Of a stretch of 64,000 nucleotides of DNA, positions 53,907-63,174 are shown in pieces; the stretch's first letter is position 1, and each line of letters opens with the position of its first letter. The notes under the pieces were generated by a model. That model worked only from the letters and a program-made list of their open reading frames with translations. It had not been told where the DNA came from and made no database searches. Made by a program: the position numbers and the translations under genes. Source of the DNA: an uncultured Mycoplasmatota bacterium. Its GTDB lineage: Bacteria > Bacillota_I > Bacilli_A > RF39 > UBA660. The DNA lies in contig UROI01000001.1 of the NCBI GenBank assembly GCA_900549325.1, positions 1 to 64,000 of the forward strand, in the 5' to 3' direction.

Positions 53907-54659
53907 ATGAAAAAAATAGCTGCCAAAGTAATAACTATTTCTTCACAGTTATTAGTGGCTAGTGTATTTTTGTTTTTGCTCTTTTCTAATGAGACAGGAA
54001 ACGGTAATGATAAAAGTGTAATAGTAAATAATAATAATTTTAATAAAATGGCAGATAAAACGTTATTTCTTTTTAATAGTTTAGAAAATAAGAAGGATGA
54101 TGTTGATTCTAGTGTTGTTGTTGAACTTACTTCTATTGATAAAGTAGAAGAACCTAAAGTAGAAGAAAATGTTGAACAAGAAACAGTTAAGGAAGAAGTT
54201 AAAGAAGAATCTCCTAAGAAAGAAGAAACTAATGTTACTCCTTTGAATCCAGATTTTAGTGATAGAGTAGCGTTAGAAACATTTACTGGTAGTTTGACTG
54301 GGTATGGCCCTGACTGCTACGGATGTGGTGGTAAAACAAGTACGGGCTATGATTTAAGAGAAAATATATATTATGAGGATGCTGAATATGGAACTATTAG
54401 AATTGTCGCAGCAGATAAATATTTTCCATTTTATTCTATAATAAGAATTAGTAATGTCCCAGGAATGGAACCATTTATTGCTATAGTACTTGATAGAGGT
54501 GGAGATGTTGGTTGGTATAGAAACTCTGAGACTGGTGAGATAATGTTTAATAGTCAAAAGGGTACTTTATTTGATTTGGCATTCACAACTGAAAAGGATC
54601 CTAATATTTTAGGCAAAACAAATAATGTTAAATTTGAAGTCTTAAGAAGTGGTAAGTAA
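53907..54659 (+). CDS. secreted 3D-domain protein (YabE-related)
   Basis: 250 aa. An N-terminal membrane anchor (near 8-28), an acidic EEPKVEENVEQE-type linker, then a C-terminal 3D domain (TGYGPDCYGCGGKTSTGYDL...PFYSIIRISNV...FIAIVLDRGG) with the three conserved Asp. 3D domains resemble lytic transglycosylase folds and act on peptidoglycan. The DUF348/G5 parts of YabE are missing. ATG 53907 follows GAGGTGAG. Confidence 0.82.
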   Translation: MKKIAAKVITISSQLLVASVFLFLLFSNETGNGNDKSVIVNNNNFNKMADKTLFLFNSLENKKDDVDSSVVVELTSIDKVEEPKVEENVEQETVKEEVKEESPKKEETNVTPLNPDFSDRVALETFTGSLTGYGPDCYGCGGKTSTGYDLRENIYYEDAEYGTIRIVAADKYFPFYSIIRISNVPGMEPFIAIVLDRGGDVGWYRNSETGEIMFNSQKGTLFDLAFTTEKDPNILGKTNNVKFEVLRSGK

Positions 54660-54672
54660 CACTTCTTTTTTT
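54644..54672 (+). terminator. terminator overlapping 3D gene stop
   Basis: 8-bp perfect stem AAGAAGTG/CACTTCTT with T-run. Confidence 0.75.
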
Positions 54673-54721
54673 CGACAATTTTTTTCTTTTTTGTATCATA
54701 TAATTATGTAGAGGTAAGAAT

Positions 54722-55648
54722 ATGAAAAAGATAATATTATTTACTGTTATAATTATATTTATTCCATTTGTGATAGTAACTTTTTTTAAAATTGATAAAA
54801 GAGAAGAAATAAAACTTAATTATGAGTCTAATACTATTATTAGAGTAAAGAGATTAAGTAGTGGTGAAATAGAATATTTGCCATTTGAAGAATATATAGT
54901 TGGTGTACTTGCTGGGGAAATGCCTATTTATTTTGAAAAGGAAGCTTTTAAGGCTCAGGCTGTAGCAGCGAGAAGTTATGCTTTAAAAAAAATAGAGTAC
55001 AATAAAGATAGTGAATATGATGTAGTTGATTCAGTCCTTAATCAAGTATATTTGGATAGTGCTTATTTAAAAGACGCATGGGGCAATAAGTATGTTGATA
55101 ATATTAATAAATTAAGAGAGGCAGTTAATGATACTTCTTTGGAATATTTAGAATATAATGGTGAAGTTATTGATGCTTTGTTTTTTTCTACAAGTAATGG
55201 TTATACAGAAAATTCTTCGTTGGTATTTAATATTGATCTACCTTACTTGCAGAGTGTTGCATCGATGTGGGATAGTTCCACTAGTAGTGCTTTTAAGAGT
55301 ACTAAGAAGATTTCTAGTAGCGATTTTTATTCTTCTTTAGGATTAGAAAAATCTGATACGTTAAATTTTAAAGTTTTAAAAAGAAGTAGTACTAATAGAA
55401 TACTAAATCTTAGTATTAATGGCACGGAGTTTACTGGTAGAGAGTTATATGACAAGCTTGGTTTAAAGTCTACTGATTTTTCTTTAAAACAAGAGAATGA
55501 TAATATTATTATTGATACTGTTGGTTATGGTCATGGTGTTGGAATGAGTCAATATGGTGCGGAAGGTATGGCACTTGAAGGTTATTCATATAAAGATATT
55601 CTTTCGCATTACTATGTTGGAACTTCAATTAAAAAATTGTTAAATTGA
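54722..55648 (+). CDS. spoIID: stage II sporulation protein D-like lytic transglycosylase
   Basis: 308 aa. An N-terminal membrane anchor, then VGVLAGEMPIYFEKEAFKAQAVAARSYA with the catalytic Glu, and VGYGHGVGMSQYGAEGMA at the end: SpoIID/LytB. In endospore formers it trims peptidoglycan during engulfment. First of spoIID-spoIIQ-spoIIID-mbl, the Bacillus order. Confidence 0.9.
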   Translation: MKKIILFTVIIIFIPFVIVTFFKIDKREEIKLNYESNTIIRVKRLSSGEIEYLPFEEYIVGVLAGEMPIYFEKEAFKAQAVAARSYALKKIEYNKDSEYDVVDSVLNQVYLDSAYLKDAWGNKYVDNINKLREAVNDTSLEYLEYNGEVIDALFFSTSNGYTENSSLVFNIDLPYLQSVASMWDSSTSSAFKSTKKISSSDFYSSLGLEKSDTLNFKVLKRSSTNRILNLSINGTEFTGRELYDKLGLKSTDFSLKQENDNIIIDTVGYGHGVGMSQYGAEGMALEGYSYKDILSHYYVGTSIKKLLN

Positions 55649-55695
55649 TGTATATATTTTTTAATTTAGGAAACAATTATAGTAGAGGTGAGAAT

Positions 55696-56337
55696 ATGAA
55701 AATGAAAAGAATTAAGCCGCTCTTAATACCGATGGTTTACGGAGTATGTGTTATTGCATTTTTGTTTTGTATGTATTTTGCAGGTAGACTATCTAATAAT
55801 TTGCTATTTAAAGATAAAGAAAATACCAATTATGTTGATGGTGAAATTGTGTCTGAATATGATAAGGATATACCTGTAGTAAGTACTAGTTCTAAAATAG
55901 TGAGACCTTATTTAGATAGTAAAGTTTCTATTTATAAGACTTTTTATGACTATCAAGATGAGGCTGCTAATCAGGAAGAATCTATTATTTTTTATGAAGA
56001 TACTTATATGCAAAATTCAGGGGTTGATTACACTAGTGATAGTTCATTTGATGTAATAAGTATTCTTGATGGTACAGTAATAAATGTTTATGAAAATAAA
56101 ATTCTTGGTACTTCTATTGAAGTTAGGCATAGTAATGAACTTATTAGTGTGTATCAAAGTTTGTCTGAGGTTACTGTAAAAGAGGGAGATAATGTTATTC
56201 AGGGACAAATACTTGCTAAAAGTGGGTTATCTAATATTAATAAAGAGTTAAATAATCATTTGCATTTTGAATTATATTATAAAGGCTCTATAGTTAATCC
56301 AGAAGAATATTATAATAAATCTGTTGATGAATTATAG
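55696..56337 (+). CDS. spoIIQ: SpoIIQ-like M23-family protein
   Basis: 213 aa with an N-terminal membrane anchor (near 9-28) and a LytM domain. The HLHFELYYKGSIVNPEEYY end keeps HxH. The first zinc motif (normally HxGxD) reads NSGVDY, so the first His appears to be Asn and peptidase activity is doubtful, as in structural SpoIIQ. Context (spoIID upstream, spoIIID downstream) supports SpoIIQ. ATG 55696 follows GAGGTGAG. Confidence 0.75.
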   Translation: MKMKRIKPLLIPMVYGVCVIAFLFCMYFAGRLSNNLLFKDKENTNYVDGEIVSEYDKDIPVVSTSSKIVRPYLDSKVSIYKTFYDYQDEAANQEESIIFYEDTYMQNSGVDYTSDSSFDVISILDGTVINVYENKILGTSIEVRHSNELISVYQSLSEVTVKEGDNVIQGQILAKSGLSNINKELNNHLHFELYYKGSIVNPEEYYNKSVDEL

Positions 56338-56355
56338 GCATTAATGCCTTTTTTA
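56336..56355 (+). terminator. terminator after spoIIQ
   Basis: AGGCATTAATGCCT followed by T6, overlapping the stop codon. Confidence 0.65.
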
Positions 56356-56397
56356 CATAATATACTTTCTTATAAATATAATTTTATAGGTGAGTAT

Positions 56398-56685
56398 ATG
56401 AATAAAAAAGTTGTTTCTAGAGTAATAGAAGAAGCTAATTATATTATTAATACTAATAAAACAATTAGGGAAGTATCTTTTATATTTGGCGTATCTAAGA
56501 GTACTGTGCATAAGGACATGAGAGAAAAATTAGTGTTACTTGACAGTAACTTATATAAAAAAGTGTCAAGTGTTTTGGAATATCATACTTATATTAAGCA
56601 TATTAGAGGAGGACAGGCTACAAAAGATAAGTTTTTAGATAAAAAAAGGGAATCTACTCTATTAAAAAATGTTAAATTGTGGTAA
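56398..56685 (+). CDS. spoIIID: sporulation transcriptional regulator SpoIIID
   Basis: 95 aa HTH regulator of mother-cell sporulation genes. TIREVSFIFGVSKSTVHKDM is the HTH; the basic C-terminal mark HIRGGQATKDKFL is characteristic. ATG 56398 follows AGGTGAG. mbl/mreB follows after 24 bp. Confidence 0.93.
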   Translation: MNKKVVSRVIEEANYIINTNKTIREVSFIFGVSKSTVHKDMREKLVLLDSNLYKKVSSVLEYHTYIKHIRGGQATKDKFLDKKRESTLLKNVKLW

Positions 56686-56709
56686 AATGTAAATGAGGAT
56701 GGTGATTTT

Positions 56710-57702
56710 ATGTTTAACAAAGATATTGGAATTGACTTAGGAACTGCTAATGTACTTATATATATTAAGGGACAAGGTATTGTATTAAATGAGCCATCTG
56801 TTGTTGCTATAGATGCTGACACGAAAAGACCTTTAGCTGTGGGAACTGAAGCTCATGAGATGCTTGGTAGAACTCCTGGTAAAGTAAAAGCTATTAAGCC
56901 TATGAAAGATGGTGTAATTGCTGATTATGACACTACAGAAGTTATGCTTAATTACTTTATAAAAAAAGTAAATGGTAAGAGTTTTTTTTCTAGACCTAGA
57001 ATATTGATATGTTGCCCTTCTAATATTACTCAGGTTGAAAAAAATGCTATTAAAGAGGCAGCTGAAAGAACTGGAGCTAAGAAAGTTTTTCTAGAAGAAG
57101 AACCTAAAGTGGCTGCAATTGGAGCTGGTATGGATATATCTAAACCAAGTGGTAATATGGTAATAGATATTGGTGGTGGTACTACTGATATTGCTATACT
57201 ATCTTTGGGTGGAATTGTTAATAGTGCTTCAATTAGAATTGCTGGTAATGCTTTTGATAATGATATTGTGAAATATATTAAAGATAAATATAAATTATTG
57301 GTAGGAGAAAGAACTGCAGAAGATATAAAAATAACTATTGGTACTGTTTTTCCTGGTTCTAGAAATGAAAAAATGGAAGTTAGAGGTAGAGATTTAGTTA
57401 CCGGACTTCCTCACACGATTACTTTGACAAGTGATGAGGTAGAAGAGGCTTTAAGAGAAAGTGTCTACATTATTATTCATGCTGTTAAGGGGATACTAGA
57501 ACAAACTCCACCTGAGTTATCTGCTGATATTATTGATAAAGGAATTGTGCTTACTGGTGGTGGTGCTTTAGTAGATGGATTTGCTCAAGTACTAAGTCAA
57601 GAACTTAAAGTACCTGTATTTATTGCAGAATCTCCACTTACTTGTGTGGCTGAGGGTACAGGAATACTTTTGGATAACTTATATATGTTGGAAAGACAGT
57701 AA
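56710..57702 (+). CDS. mbl: rod-shape protein MreB/Mbl
   Basis: 330 aa bacterial actin. FNKDIGIDLGTANVLIYIKG, VIDIGGGTTDIAI and VLTGGGALVDGF are the actin-fold nucleotide motifs; CCPSNITQVEKNAI is an MreB mark. Placement after spoIIID favours Mbl over MreB. The presence implies a rod-shaped or at least MreB-guided cell. Confidence 0.93.
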   Translation: MFNKDIGIDLGTANVLIYIKGQGIVLNEPSVVAIDADTKRPLAVGTEAHEMLGRTPGKVKAIKPMKDGVIADYDTTEVMLNYFIKKVNGKSFFSRPRILICCPSNITQVEKNAIKEAAERTGAKKVFLEEEPKVAAIGAGMDISKPSGNMVIDIGGGTTDIAILSLGGIVNSASIRIAGNAFDNDIVKYIKDKYKLLVGERTAEDIKITIGTVFPGSRNEKMEVRGRDLVTGLPHTITLTSDEVEEALRESVYIIIHAVKGILEQTPPELSADIIDKGIVLTGGGALVDGFAQVLSQELKVPVFIAESPLTCVAEGTGILLDNLYMLERQ

Positions 57703-57712
57703 TGTCTTTTTC
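57692..57712 (+). terminator. mbl terminator
   Basis: 7-bp perfect stem AAAGACA/TGTCTTT with T-run, overlapping the stop. Confidence 0.75.
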
Positions 57713-57749
57713 TTTTGTGTAAAATATATGTCAAAAAAAATAAATTATA

Positions 57750-57778
57750 TTTAACTTGAATGATTTTTTTAGTATAAT
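57750..57778 (+). promoter_or_regulatory. rpiB promoter
   Basis: TTTAAC (57750-57755), 17 bp, TATAAT (57773-57778), with the T-rich TTTTTTTAG spacer end. Confidence 0.5.
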
Positions 57779-57801
57779 TAGATTGAAGGAATGGTGATAA
57801 T

Positions 57802-58233
57802 ATGACAATAGGACTTGCGAGTGATCATCGTGGTTATAAAGCAAAAAAATTTTTGAAAGATAGTTTATATAAATATGATGTTATTGATTATGGTACTGAT
57901 ACAGAAGATAGTGTTGATTTTCCTGTTTATGCAAAAAAATTAGGTACTGCTATTCAAAATGGTGAAGTTGATTTAGGAATTGCTATATGTGGTACTGGTA
58001 TAGGAATGAGCATTGCATTAAATAAAATGAAGGGTGTATATTGCGCTAAAGTTTCAAATGAGAGTGAAGCAATTTTATGTAAAGCACATAATAATGCTAA
58101 TTGTATAGCTATGAGTGAAGAATTGGATGAAGAAATAATGTTAAACATTGTAGATAAGTTTATTAATACTCCATTTACTAATGTAAGTAAATATATTAGA
58201 AGAAATGATATGATTAAGGATTTAGAAAGATAA
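57802..58233 (+). CDS. rpiB: ribose-5-phosphate isomerase B
   Basis: 143 aa. GLASDHRGYKAKKFL, the catalytic Cys region AICGTGIGMSIALNK and HNNANCIAMS define RpiB/LacA. Links ribose-5-P and ribulose-5-P in the pentose phosphate pathway. Its stop shares a base with the next gene's ATG. Confidence 0.93.
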   Translation: MTIGLASDHRGYKAKKFLKDSLYKYDVIDYGTDTEDSVDFPVYAKKLGTAIQNGEVDLGIAICGTGIGMSIALNKMKGVYCAKVSNESEAILCKAHNNANCIAMSEELDEEIMLNIVDKFINTPFTNVSKYIRRNDMIKDLER

Positions 58234-58421
58234 TGGTAAAATTTTTACTATATTTATTAGTACTTCCTTTAACCATTTATGCTATGGATAGCGTTAATTT
58301 TAATAGTATTTTTAAGAAAAATAAAATTGTGCAAGCTAAAGTTTTTTATATTCTTCTTATATTTGGAATGTCTTATTTAATATGTAGTTTTATATATGAT
58401 TTTTTATATATGATTAAGTAA
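58233..58421 (+). CDS. DUF1146-like small membrane protein
   Basis: 62 aa with two membrane helices around LDSVNF-type core (MDSVNFNSIFKKNKIVQAK then a second helix), the DUF1146/YwzB pattern. Bacillus ywzB also lies near the spoIID region. Function unknown. Confidence 0.65.
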   Translation: MVKFLLYLLVLPLTIYAMDSVNFNSIFKKNKIVQAKVFYILLIFGMSYLICSFIYDFLYMIK

Positions 58422-58489
58422 ATTATTACTTAATTTTTTCTTTTAATTTTATTTATTATATGGTAAAATATGTAACGTGTGGTGATATT

Positions 58490-59473
58490 ATGTTTAAAAT
58501 TGGTAATATTGTTATAAAGGGCAATGTAGTTCTTGCCCCAATGGCTGGTGTATGTAATAGTGCATTTAGAAAAATTATTAAAGAAATGGGCTGTCCTTTA
58601 GTGTATGCAGAAATGGTAAGCGATAAAGGGCTTGTTTATGATAGTAAGAAAACAAAAGATATGCTTTATTTTGAAGAATGTGAACGACCTATAGCGCAGC
58701 AGATATTTGGAAGTGACAAAGATACTTTTGTAGAGGCTGCTAAAATGGTTGAGGAAATTATGCATCCAGATATTATTGATATTAATATGGGCTGTCCTGT
58801 ACCTAAAGTGGCTGTAAAATCACAAGCTGGTAGTGCTTTACTTAAGAATCCAGAAAAAATAAGAGACATAGTTAGTGCAGTAGTTGAAGCAGTAAATGTT
58901 CCAGTAACTGTTAAAATTAGAAGCGGTTGGGATACAAATAGTATTAATGCTGTAGAGGTTGCTAAGATATGTGAAGAGGCTGGTGCTAGTGCTATTACTG
59001 TTCATGGAAGAACTAGAAGCCAAGGCTATTCTGGAAGTGTTGATTTAGATATAATAAAGAAAGTTAAAGAGGCTGTATCTATTCCAGTAATAGGTAATGG
59101 TGATATTACTAGTATTGAAACTGCTGAAAGAATGTTATCTTATACTGGATGTGATGCTATTATGATAGGTAGAGGAGTCCTTGGGAATCCTTGGTTAATG
59201 AAAGAGATTATTACATATTTAGATACTGGCAAGATAATTGATAAACCTAGTTATGAAGATAAAATAAATATGTGTTTTCATCATTTAGAGTATTTACTTA
59301 AAATTAAAAATGAAAAAGTGGCAGTACTTGAAATGCGAAGTCATGCTGCTTGGTATTTAAAAGGACTTCCTGGGGCACAAAGTATAAAAAATGAAATATT
59401 TAAAGCAAAAACCAGTGAAGAACTTAAAAATATTCTTAATAGCTATTTAAAAGAACTAAAAAATAATGTATAA
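58490..59473 (+). CDS. dusB: tRNA-dihydrouridine synthase (DusB-like)
   Basis: 327 aa flavoenzyme reducing uridines in tRNA. VLAPMAGVCNSAFRKI, INMGCPVPKVAVKSQAGSAL (catalytic Cys), TVHGRTRSQGYSG and IMIGRGVLGNPWL are standard. ATG 58490 follows GGTGAT. lysS lies two genes downstream; Bacillus dusB also precedes lysS. Confidence 0.94.
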   Translation: MFKIGNIVIKGNVVLAPMAGVCNSAFRKIIKEMGCPLVYAEMVSDKGLVYDSKKTKDMLYFEECERPIAQQIFGSDKDTFVEAAKMVEEIMHPDIIDINMGCPVPKVAVKSQAGSALLKNPEKIRDIVSAVVEAVNVPVTVKIRSGWDTNSINAVEVAKICEEAGASAITVHGRTRSQGYSGSVDLDIIKKVKEAVSIPVIGNGDITSIETAERMLSYTGCDAIMIGRGVLGNPWLMKEIITYLDTGKIIDKPSYEDKINMCFHHLEYLLKIKNEKVAVLEMRSHAAWYLKGLPGAQSIKNEIFKAKTSEELKNILNSYLKELKNNV

Positions 59474-59494
59474 TGTTTATTAGGAGATGGAATT

Positions 59495-60088
59495 ATGAAG
59501 GCAAGTTTTTTTAAGAGATTGGGTGCATTTATATTAGATTACTTTATAATCATAGTTATTGCTTCGTTAATTACAATGGGGTTTGATAGTAATAAAACTA
59601 CTGATTTAACAAATAAAATGAGTCAATTAGCAAATGATTATCAAAGTGGCGAAATTACTATAGAAGAATATAAAGAAGAAACATATAAAATCAATTATGA
59701 ACTACAGAAAAGTAATGTTACTACTAATATTGTTTCTGTAACATTATATATTGGCTACTTTATAGTATTTGCAACTTTAAATAAAGGTCAAACATTAGGT
59801 AAGAAATTGTTGAAAATTAAAGTTGTAAATAAAAATAATGAAAAACCTAGTATATGGAATATGTTACTTAGAAGTTTGTTTATATATAATATAATTAGTG
59901 CCTTATTTAGTATAATATTTGTTAATTTGTTAAATGCTAATACATTTACTTATATTTATACAATTATAGGTTATGTTGAATTTTTTGTCATTATAGTATC
60001 ATTTTTTATGGTAACTTACAAGAGTGATGGCAGAGGTTTACATGATATAATTGCAGGTACTAATGTAATAGAAGAGGTGAAAGAATAA
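59495..60088 (+). CDS. RDD-family membrane protein
   Basis: 197 aa. FFKRLGAFILDYFIIIVIASL is the RDD-type first helix (R...D); GKKLLKIKVVNKNNEKPS is the second family mark, followed by two helices and DGRGLHDIIAGTNVI. Membrane protein of unclear function. Stop overlaps the lysS start by one base. Confidence 0.85.
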   Translation: MKASFFKRLGAFILDYFIIIVIASLITMGFDSNKTTDLTNKMSQLANDYQSGEITIEEYKEETYKINYELQKSNVTTNIVSVTLYIGYFIVFATLNKGQTLGKKLLKIKVVNKNNEKPSIWNMLLRSLFIYNIISALFSIIFVNLLNANTFTYIYTIIGYVEFFVIIVSFFMVTYKSDGRGLHDIIAGTNVIEEVKE

Positions 60089-61557
60089 TGGAAAGACAAT
60101 TTAGTGAACAAGAACAAGTAAGAAGAGATAAATTAGAGGAAATAAAGAATTATTGTAATCCTTATCCTGAAAAATATGAGGTAACACATAAAATTAAAGA
60201 TGCAAGATTATTAGACGATGGAACTACTGATGTATCTATCGCTGGTAGAATCGTATTTATGAGAAAGATGGGAAAACTATCTTTTGTAAGAATTCGTGAT
60301 GTTGAAGGAGACATGCAACTTGAAATTAAAATTGATATGGTTGGTGAAGATAAATATGCTTTCTTTAAAAAATTAATTGATACTGGTGATTTTATTGGTG
60401 CAAGAGGGGAAATATTTACTACACAAACTGGTGAAAAAACTTTAAGAGTACATAGTTTTGAATTTTTAGGAAAGGCACTTAGACCACTTCCTGAAAAATT
60501 CCATGGACTTACTGATATGGAAATGAAATATAGACAAAGATATGTAGACTTAATTATGAATGAGGAAACTAGAAAGGTTTTTCTTGGTAGGAGTAAATTA
60601 TATGCTTATATTCATAGATTTTTAGGAGAAAATGGTTTTTTGGAGGTAGAAACTCCAATATTACAAAATGCTGTATGTGGTGCTAGTGCAAAGCCATTTT
60701 ATACACATCATAATGCATTAGATATGGATTGTAATCTTAGAATAGCTCCTGAAACATATTTAAAGCAATGTGTTGCAGGTGGATTTAATAGAGTATACGA
60801 AGTTGCAAAGTGTTTTAGAAATGAAGGCATGGATACTGAACATCTTCAGGAATTTACACAAGTTGAATGGTATGCATCTTATTGGAATTTTGAAGATAAT
60901 ATAAGATTCTATCAGAAGTTTATCAGAGGATTATTAACTGAACTTACTGGTGATACTAAAATTGAATATCAAGGTAATATTATTGACTTTGGTACTGAAT
61001 GGAAGAAAATTAACTATGTTGAAGAAATGAGAAAGGTATTAGGATTTGACTTTCTTGACATTGAAGATCCAGGATTACTTAAAGATAAGGTTGTTGAAGC
61101 AGGTTTATTTACTTATGAAGAACTAGATGAAGTAAAATCCCTTAGTCAAATTATTGACTTTATATATAAAAGAAAGATTAGAACTGATGTTCTAGAACCT
61201 ACAATTATATATAATTATCCAGCAGTTCTTATACCACTTGCCAGAAGAAATGATAAGGATAAGAGAATTATTGATGTCTTCCAAGTTGTCGCTTGTGGTA
61301 CTGAGCTTTGCAAAGCTTATTCTGAGTTAGTTAATCCTATTACGCAAAGAGAAACTTTTGAGGAACAATTAAAAGCTAAAGCACAAGGCGACGATGAAAC
61401 TATGGAATTAGATGAAAGTTTCTTATCTGCAATGGAACAAGGTATGCCTCCGATAAGTGGACTTGGTTTTGGTATTGATAGACTTATGATGATTATATTT
61501 AATCAACCTTCAATTAGAGATGTAGTATTATTTCCTCAAATGAAGGATAAAAAATAG
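60088..61557 (+). CDS. lysS: lysyl-tRNA synthetase (class II)
   Basis: 489 aa. N-terminal OB fold (SIAGRIVFMRKMGKLSFVRI), motif 2 CFRNEGMDTEHLQEFTQVEW and motif 3 GLGFGIDRLMMIIF. Class II LysRS, full length. Translationally coupled to the RDD gene. Confidence 0.97.
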   Translation: MERQFSEQEQVRRDKLEEIKNYCNPYPEKYEVTHKIKDARLLDDGTTDVSIAGRIVFMRKMGKLSFVRIRDVEGDMQLEIKIDMVGEDKYAFFKKLIDTGDFIGARGEIFTTQTGEKTLRVHSFEFLGKALRPLPEKFHGLTDMEMKYRQRYVDLIMNEETRKVFLGRSKLYAYIHRFLGENGFLEVETPILQNAVCGASAKPFYTHHNALDMDCNLRIAPETYLKQCVAGGFNRVYEVAKCFRNEGMDTEHLQEFTQVEWYASYWNFEDNIRFYQKFIRGLLTELTGDTKIEYQGNIIDFGTEWKKINYVEEMRKVLGFDFLDIEDPGLLKDKVVEAGLFTYEELDEVKSLSQIIDFIYKRKIRTDVLEPTIIYNYPAVLIPLARRNDKDKRIIDVFQVVACGTELCKAYSELVNPITQRETFEEQLKAKAQGDDETMELDESFLSAMEQGMPPISGLGFGIDRLMMIIFNQPSIRDVVLFPQMKDKK

Positions 61558-61576
61558 TCTTAAAGCATTATAAAAT

Positions 61577-61609
61577 AAGGGAAAACACTTAAATTTTTCT
61601 CTTTTTTAT
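61577..61609 (+). terminator. lysS terminator
   Basis: 9-bp stem AAGGGAAAA/TTTTCTCTT (one G-T) with T-run. Confidence 0.65.
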
Positions 61610-61656
61610 TTACTTTTAGTTCTTTTGTGTTATAATTAATGTTAGAGGAGGTTATT

Positions 61657-63108
61657 ATGAAAAAACATAGTTTATTTAAAGTAATATTGATTGTTTTTGG
61701 AGCACTTGTGCTAGTTAATGGAGGTCTTGCAATAACTGGTCAATTTGTTGAAAAACTTAACGTATTTAACATGATTCCACTTGGCGATACTCTAATTAAT
61801 TTTACTCAATCATTTTATTACTTCTTTGACACTGCTGTTTATTTATTAGTACTTGGCGCTTTTTATGGAGTATTAAAAGAAGTTCCGGCTTATAAAAAAT
61901 TAGTTGATAATATAGTCACTAAAGTTAAGGTACATAGTAATTTATTTATAATAATAGTTACTATATTATTTGCTGTTTTAACTTCAGTTACAGGTTTAAT
62001 TGGTGCCATTCTTGTATTTGTACCATTTGTTGCTGCAATTATATTAGCAATGGGTCATGACAAATTAGTTGCTATTAGTTCAACAGTTGTTTCAATGCTA
62101 GTAGGTTTTATAGGAGGCATCTATATAACATTTAGAAATCCTAATAGTTACTATGGATATAGTGCTACTACTATTGAAGGATTATCTTCATTAGATTTAT
62201 ATTCTAATATATGGGCTAAATTAGTTCTTCTTGTTCTTGGAGTTACTTTACTTATATTCTTCATATTAAGATATATTAAGAATGTTCAAGAAAAGAAAGT
62301 TAAGTATGAATTAAATGATAGTAATGAAGTGTTAGTTTCTGAAGTTAAAGGTGATTACAAAAACATTAGAACATGGCCTATAGTTGTTGTTCTATCAGTA
62401 ATACTTGTTATTCTTATTTTGGGATATTTACCTTGGAATACATTATTTGGTATAGAATGCTTTAATAAATTTAATGAATGGTTGCTTGGAATAAAAATTG
62501 GAGATTTTGAAGTATTTTCTAATGTTATTACCGCTAATGCATCTTCATTAGGTAATTGGGCTAGTCTTGGTTCATATATGTCAATAATTATCACTTTAAT
62601 TCTATTTACTTTAATTCTTAAATTTATTTATAGAGTTAAGTTTGATGATGTTGTTGACAACTTTATGAATGGTGCTAAGAAAATGGTACCAGCCGTATTC
62701 TTAGTTATGCTTGCATCTGCTATATTAGTATGTGCTTATAACTTTGGATTCATGTCTAATATAATTAGTTTGATTTCTGAGTCTAAGCTAGGATTAAATG
62801 TTTTAACAGGAACATTAATTAGTGGTTTAGGAACTCTTCTTCATTCTGATTTATATTATACTGTTGCTGGTGTATATTCTACAATGATAGCTCAAGTAAC
62901 TGATGAATCATTATATTCTGTATATGCTTTATTATTCCAAAGTGTTTATGGTATTGTTAGTATTATAGGGCCTACTAGTTTATTAGTAATATTTGCTCTT
63001 AAATATTTTGATGTTCCATATACTACTTGGGTAAAATATATATGGAGATTTGTATTAATGCTATTGTTATTAGTAATACTAGTAATCTTAGTAATGTCAT
63101 TAATATAA
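61657..63108 (+). CDS. YfcC/DcuC-type membrane carrier
   Basis: 483 aa with about 11-12 hydrophobic segments. GLIGAILVFVPFVAAIILAMGHDKLVAIS, GFIGGIYITFRNPNSYYG, and GTLLHSDLYYTVAGVY resemble the YfcC (C4-dicarboxylate anaerobic carrier-like) superfamily. Substrate cannot be read from sequence; position after lysS makes a basic amino acid possible, as an inference only. ATG 61657 follows GAGGAGG. Confidence 0.7.
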   Translation: MKKHSLFKVILIVFGALVLVNGGLAITGQFVEKLNVFNMIPLGDTLINFTQSFYYFFDTAVYLLVLGAFYGVLKEVPAYKKLVDNIVTKVKVHSNLFIIIVTILFAVLTSVTGLIGAILVFVPFVAAIILAMGHDKLVAISSTVVSMLVGFIGGIYITFRNPNSYYGYSATTIEGLSSLDLYSNIWAKLVLLVLGVTLLIFFILRYIKNVQEKKVKYELNDSNEVLVSEVKGDYKNIRTWPIVVVLSVILVILILGYLPWNTLFGIECFNKFNEWLLGIKIGDFEVFSNVITANASSLGNWASLGSYMSIIITLILFTLILKFIYRVKFDDVVDNFMNGAKKMVPAVFLVMLASAILVCAYNFGFMSNIISLISESKLGLNVLTGTLISGLGTLLHSDLYYTVAGVYSTMIAQVTDESLYSVYALLFQSVYGIVSIIGPTSLLVIFALKYFDVPYTTWVKYIWRFVLMLLLLVILVILVMSLI

Positions 63109-63123
63109 CTATTTATAATAACA

Positions 63124-63155
63124 AAAATGTCTAAAGTAATTTAGATGTTTTTTTA
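63124..63155 (+). terminator. carrier gene terminator
   Basis: 12-bp stem (63124-63135 with 63140-63151, two wobble pairs) with T-run. Confidence 0.7.
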
Positions 63156-63174
63156 TTATAGGTATGTAGATACA

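Noticed and set aside
54687..54705. Sigma-E promoter before spoIID (CATATAAT)
   Set aside because: One mismatch to the sigma-E -10 but no convincing -35; in this AT content chance is too likely.
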